Shown: one piece after another, positions 61,960 to 64,000 of the stretch
Position numbering within the stretch: position 1 is the first letter of the stretch
Layout of the letters: each line of letters begins with the position of its first letter
Made by a program: the position numbers and the translations under genes
Notes under the pieces: model-generated
What the model was told of the DNA's origin: nothing
The model's database searches: none
Seen by the model: the letters and a program-made list of their open reading frames with translations, nothing else
Assembly: GCA_050187175.1 (NCBI GenBank)
Contig: JBFWXS010000017.1
Location: 1-64,000 of the forward strand
DNA from: Zeimonas sp050187175
Lineage (GTDB): Bacteria > Pseudomonadota > Gammaproteobacteria > Burkholderiales > Burkholderiaceae_E
DNA: 64,000 nucleotides
Direction: 5' to 3'

Positions 61960-62745
61960 TCAAGCCGGCTGCTTGCGGGGGCCGACCAGGCCGAACACCG
62001 CCCCTTGCGGATCCGTGCCGACGATGATGTGGCTGCCTCCGGGAACCTCGGCAGGCCCATACGAGATGTTTCCGCCGCCGGCGCTCACGGCGCGCGCCGC
62101 GGTGTCGATGTCGTCGACGCCGAAGTAGAAGTTCCACATCGGCGGCGGCCCCTCCTTGGGATTGCGCATGACGGCGCCGATCATCTGGCCCTGGTGATGG
62201 ATGAACTGGTAGTCGCCCAGCTCGCCCATCGGCATGGCATCGCCGAGCGTCCAGCCGAAACGGCTGCCATAGAAGCTCAGCGCCGCCGCGGGGTCAGGCG
62301 TCGACAGTTCGTTCCAGTGGCAATGGCCGACTCGGTCGGGCGAGAATGAGACGCTGCGTTCGTCCATCGCGCCGCGCATGACGTAGAACGCGATGCCCTG
62401 AGGATCAGCCAGCATGGCGAAGCGGCCGACGCCGGGGATGTCGGTCGGCGGCATGTACTGGCGACCGCCGGACGCGGCGACGTCGCTGGCCATGGCATCG
62501 ACGTCGTTCACGCCGATGTAGCCGAGCCAGCCGGGCCGCATTCCGTTGCCGGCGGCCTCGTCGGGCAGCTTCATCAGACCGGCGACGTCCACGCCGCCGG
62601 CGGACAGGAGCTGATAGCCGCCCATGTCTTCGCCGGCCGAGCGTGCGCGCCAGCCGAGCACGGCTCCGTAGAAGCCGGCCGCTCCCTGGACATCGGATGT
62701 CAGCAGCTCATACCAGATGAATTCGCCTTGAGCGTTGCGCATCAT
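61960..62745 (-). CDS. Two-domain VOC (glyoxalase-like) protein
   Basis: This 261-residue protein has two VOC modules: GEFIWYELLTSDVQGAAGFYGAVLGW with PGVGRFAMLADPQGIAFYVM, and GHCHWNELSTPDPAAALSFYGSRFGWTLG with GGSHIIVGTDPQGAVFGLV. It resembles the Cfp30B/27-kDa-antigen type of hydroxylase-like or resistance-type VOC proteins with no firm substrate. GAGGGG precedes the MM start. It follows the DUF1428 gene by 8 bp and probably shares its promoter opposite marR. Confidence 0.85.
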   Translation of the reverse strand: MMRNAQGEFIWYELLTSDVQGAAGFYGAVLGWRARSAGEDMGGYQLLSAGGVDVAGLMKLPDEAAGNGMRPGWLGYIGVNDVDAMASDVAASGGRQYMPPTDIPGVGRFAMLADPQGIAFYVMRGAMDERSVSFSPDRVGHCHWNELSTPDPAAALSFYGSRFGWTLGDAMPMGELGDYQFIHHQGQMIGAVMRNPKEGPPPMWNFYFGVDDIDTAARAVSAGGGNISYGPAEVPGGSHIIVGTDPQGAVFGLVGPRKQPA

Positions 62746-62753
62746 TGCGCCCC

Positions 62754-63107
62754 TCAAGCATCCAGCAGCGGCAGGAAGCCGCCGAAGATCATCCGCTTGC
62801 CGTCGAACGGCATCTCGCCGCCCACCTCCTTCATGCGCGGATCGCTCATCATCTTCTGATTGGCGGCGTCGCGGACCTCCTTCGACGGATACTCGATCCA
62901 GCTGAACACCACCACCTCGCTTTCCTCGGCCTTGACGGCGCGCCGGAAGTCGGTGTTCTGCCCGTCGGGGACGTCGTCGCCCCAGCATTCGACCACGCGC
63001 GTCGCACCGAACTCCTTGAATATCGGCGCCATCTTCGCGGCCAGCGTGCGGTACGCCTCCTTGTTGGCCGCCGGCACGGCCAGCACGAACCCATCCACAT
63101 ACTTCAT
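62754..63107 (-). CDS. DUF1428 family protein
   Basis: A 117-residue cytosolic protein with a ferredoxin-like alpha/beta fold of the DUF1428 family: MKYVDGFVLAVPAANKEAYR, KEFGATRVVECWGDDVPDG, VVFSWIEYPSKEVRDAANQKMMSDPRM and FDGKRMIFGGF. Function is not established for the family. AAGGAG is well placed before the ATG. Together with the VOC gene it forms an operon divergent from marR, suggesting a MarR-controlled stress or detoxification unit. Confidence 0.9.
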   Translation of the reverse strand: MKYVDGFVLAVPAANKEAYRTLAAKMAPIFKEFGATRVVECWGDDVPDGQNTDFRRAVKAEESEVVVFSWIEYPSKEVRDAANQKMMSDPRMKEVGGEMPFDGKRMIFGGFLPLLDA

Positions 63108-63257
63108 CGTCGGTCTCCTTCAGTGGGTGCCGAGGCAGCGGCGCACGGCGGCGCGCGGTGTCCTGCGGCGGGGAAAACGGCAGCGCTGCGGGAATGAAAG
63201 AGCGGCAATCCGGCCTCCCGGATGCCGCTGTCCGGCAGCGGCCGGATTGACAGTATC

Positions 63258-63269
63258 GTTGATATCAAC
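63258..63269. promoter_or_regulatory. Perfect palindrome GTTGATATCAAC (candidate MarR operator)
   Basis: A 12-bp perfect palindrome 14 bp upstream of marR, in the 176-bp divergent spacer shared with the DUF1428/VOC operon. MarR proteins bind palindromes of about this size containing TTGA-type half-sites. The surrounding bases are also AT-rich. Confidence 0.65.
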
Positions 63270-63283
63270 ATAATGATGCAACC

Positions 63284-63724
63284 ATGATGAAGAAGGTATC
63301 GTTCAAGACCACGCTGGAGGTGCGGGATGCGTGCCTGTGCCTGTATGTCCAGCGCGCGGCGCGCACGCTGGCGCGCTGCTTCGACGACGCGCTGCGCCCC
63401 ACCGGCCTGACCAATGGGCAGTTCTCGCTGCTGATGTCGCTGAACCGGCCGCAGCCGCCCGGCATGGCGCCGGTGGCGCAGCTGCTGGGCATGGATCGCA
63501 CCACGCTGACGGCGGCCCTCAAGCCGCTCGAACGCGACGGCCTGGTCCTCATCGAGGTGGATCCCGAGGACAGGCGCGGCCGGCTGCTGCGGCTGACCGA
63601 CCGTGGTCACGCCGTGTTGAATCGGGCCTTGCCGATCTGGCGCGCCACGCATGCCGAGGTCGAAGCGCGCTTGACGGCGATGTCCGCCGATGCGCTGCGC
63701 GCCGGCCTGGCCGAATTGGCATGA
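63284..63724 (+). CDS. MarR-family transcriptional regulator
   Basis: This 146-residue winged-helix regulator has the MarR order. A helical dimerisation region (LYVQRAARTLARCFDDALRPTGLTNGQFSLLMSL) comes first. MAPVAQLLGMDRTTLTAALKPLERDGLVLIEVDPEDRRGRLLRLTDRGHAVL follows as recognition helix and wing. It is divergent from the DUF1428/VOC operon and probably represses it through the palindrome at 63258. A second long palindrome overlaps its own stop codon. Confidence 0.92.
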   Translation: MMKKVSFKTTLEVRDACLCLYVQRAARTLARCFDDALRPTGLTNGQFSLLMSLNRPQPPGMAPVAQLLGMDRTTLTAALKPLERDGLVLIEVDPEDRRGRLLRLTDRGHAVLNRALPIWRATHAEVEARLTAMSADALRAGLAELA

Positions 63725-63742
63725 TGCAAATGCATCATGCCA
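63717..63742. promoter_or_regulatory. 26-bp perfect palindrome across the marR stop codon
   Basis: TGGCATGATGCA, AA, TGCATCATGCCA: 12-bp perfect arms with a 2-bp centre, overlapping the TGA at 63722-63724. The core CATGATGCAAATGCAT recurs at 63781-63796, and ATGATGCA also occurs just upstream of marR (63273). No T-run follows, so it looks more like an operator or repeat than a terminator. Confidence 0.7.
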
Positions 63743-64000
63743 GTCATTAACAGCGCTGCATCGTATCCGCGGCCCCTCGCCATGATGCAAATGCATTAGA
63801 GCGCGCCCGCGCCGCGATCTCCATTGCGCCGGCCTGCACCCGGCGGACCGCGCCCGGCATTGGCTGAGCGCGGCTCGCCGCCGGTCCGCGTCCTTCCGGG
63901 CCGGCCGGCGGCCCGCCTGCCCCCACAATCGGTGCCGTTGACAGGACGGTCGGCGCCGTTGACACGGCGCTGCGCGCCTCGATGCCGCCGTCTGCGCGCC
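63743..64000. other. Window end without a recognisable gene
   Basis: Apart from the second CATGATGCAAATGCAT copy (63781-63796) and two copies of GCCGTTGACA 22 bp apart near 63933 and 63955, I see no supportable gene. Open frames here lack ribosome binding sites and family similarity. The two TTGACA hexamers could be -35 elements of a gene beyond the window. Confidence 0.5.

Noticed and set aside
63747..63965. 72-codon open frame on the minus strand at the window end
   Set aside because: Ala/Pro/Arg-rich, no ribosome binding site, crosses the ATGATGCAAATGCAT repeat.

Overview
The window is high-GC, tightly packed proteobacterial chromosome, most likely from a member of the Burkholderiales (Betaproteobacteria). 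The evidence is the block ftsY - two M16 peptidases - rsmD - coaD - YfhL-type ferredoxin beside rpoH, a Bug-type tricarboxylate receptor, and TauABC/SsuABC-like importers beside CoA-dependent catabolic genes. No rRNA, tRNA, CRISPR array, transposase or phage gene was seen. Two runs of 100 N mark scaffold joins, one in ftsY and one in a giant membrane glycosyltransferase.

Layout. 1-9.8 kb is housekeeping: rpoH with a CIRCE operator upstream, maiA, a FeeM-like acyltransferase, ftsY, paired M16 peptidases, rsmD, coaD, ferredoxin and sixA. 9.9-18.7 kb holds a LIG-POL DNA ligase D and a phosphate-stress group (olsB, ppx, ppk, phoX). Three of its promoters carry candidate PhoB boxes with the canonical 11-bp period. 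18.8-25.8 kb has an ABC importer with a metallo-beta-lactamase-fold hydrolase, a Crp/Fnr regulator, glpK and a SIMPL-domain protein. 25.8-31.2 kb is a compact aromatic-catabolism-like island: Bug receptor, flavin hydroxylase, VOC dioxygenase-like protein, IclR regulator and an alpha/beta hydrolase, with matching dyads at both outer promoters.

31.4-46.0 kb is the most unusual region, a glycoconjugate locus. It holds a GT4, a methyltransferase, a UDP-xylose-synthase-like enzyme, two GT2 enzymes and a UGM-like flavoprotein. It also holds two membrane proteins with the YYYFG signature of the Chlor_Arch_YYY/DUF2298 family. One of these is fused behind a PMT-like glycosyltransferase (about 1735 residues once the assembly gap is repaired). 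Between them lies a small secreted Thr/Pro-rich, mucin-like protein with a C-terminal membrane anchor. I propose a polyprenyl-phosphate-sugar-dependent surface O-glycosylation cassette, possibly acquired from Chloroflexota-like donors.

46.1-58.0 kb is catabolic: a LysR/acyl-CoA dehydrogenase pair, then a 0.7-kb spacer with an 89-bp perfect inverted repeat, then a ten-gene unidirectional cluster. That cluster encodes a PaaA/PaaC-like di-iron protein, a small unknown protein, TetR, MaoC-type hydratase, PaaK-like CoA ligase, thiolase, an ABC importer and a ferredoxin reductase. Together they look like a CoA-dependent oxygenase pathway of unknown substrate. 58-64 kb has PhoD, a CaiB-type CoA-transferase, an isochorismatase-like hydrolase, a two-domain VOC protein, a DUF1428 protein and a MarR regulator with striking palindromes.
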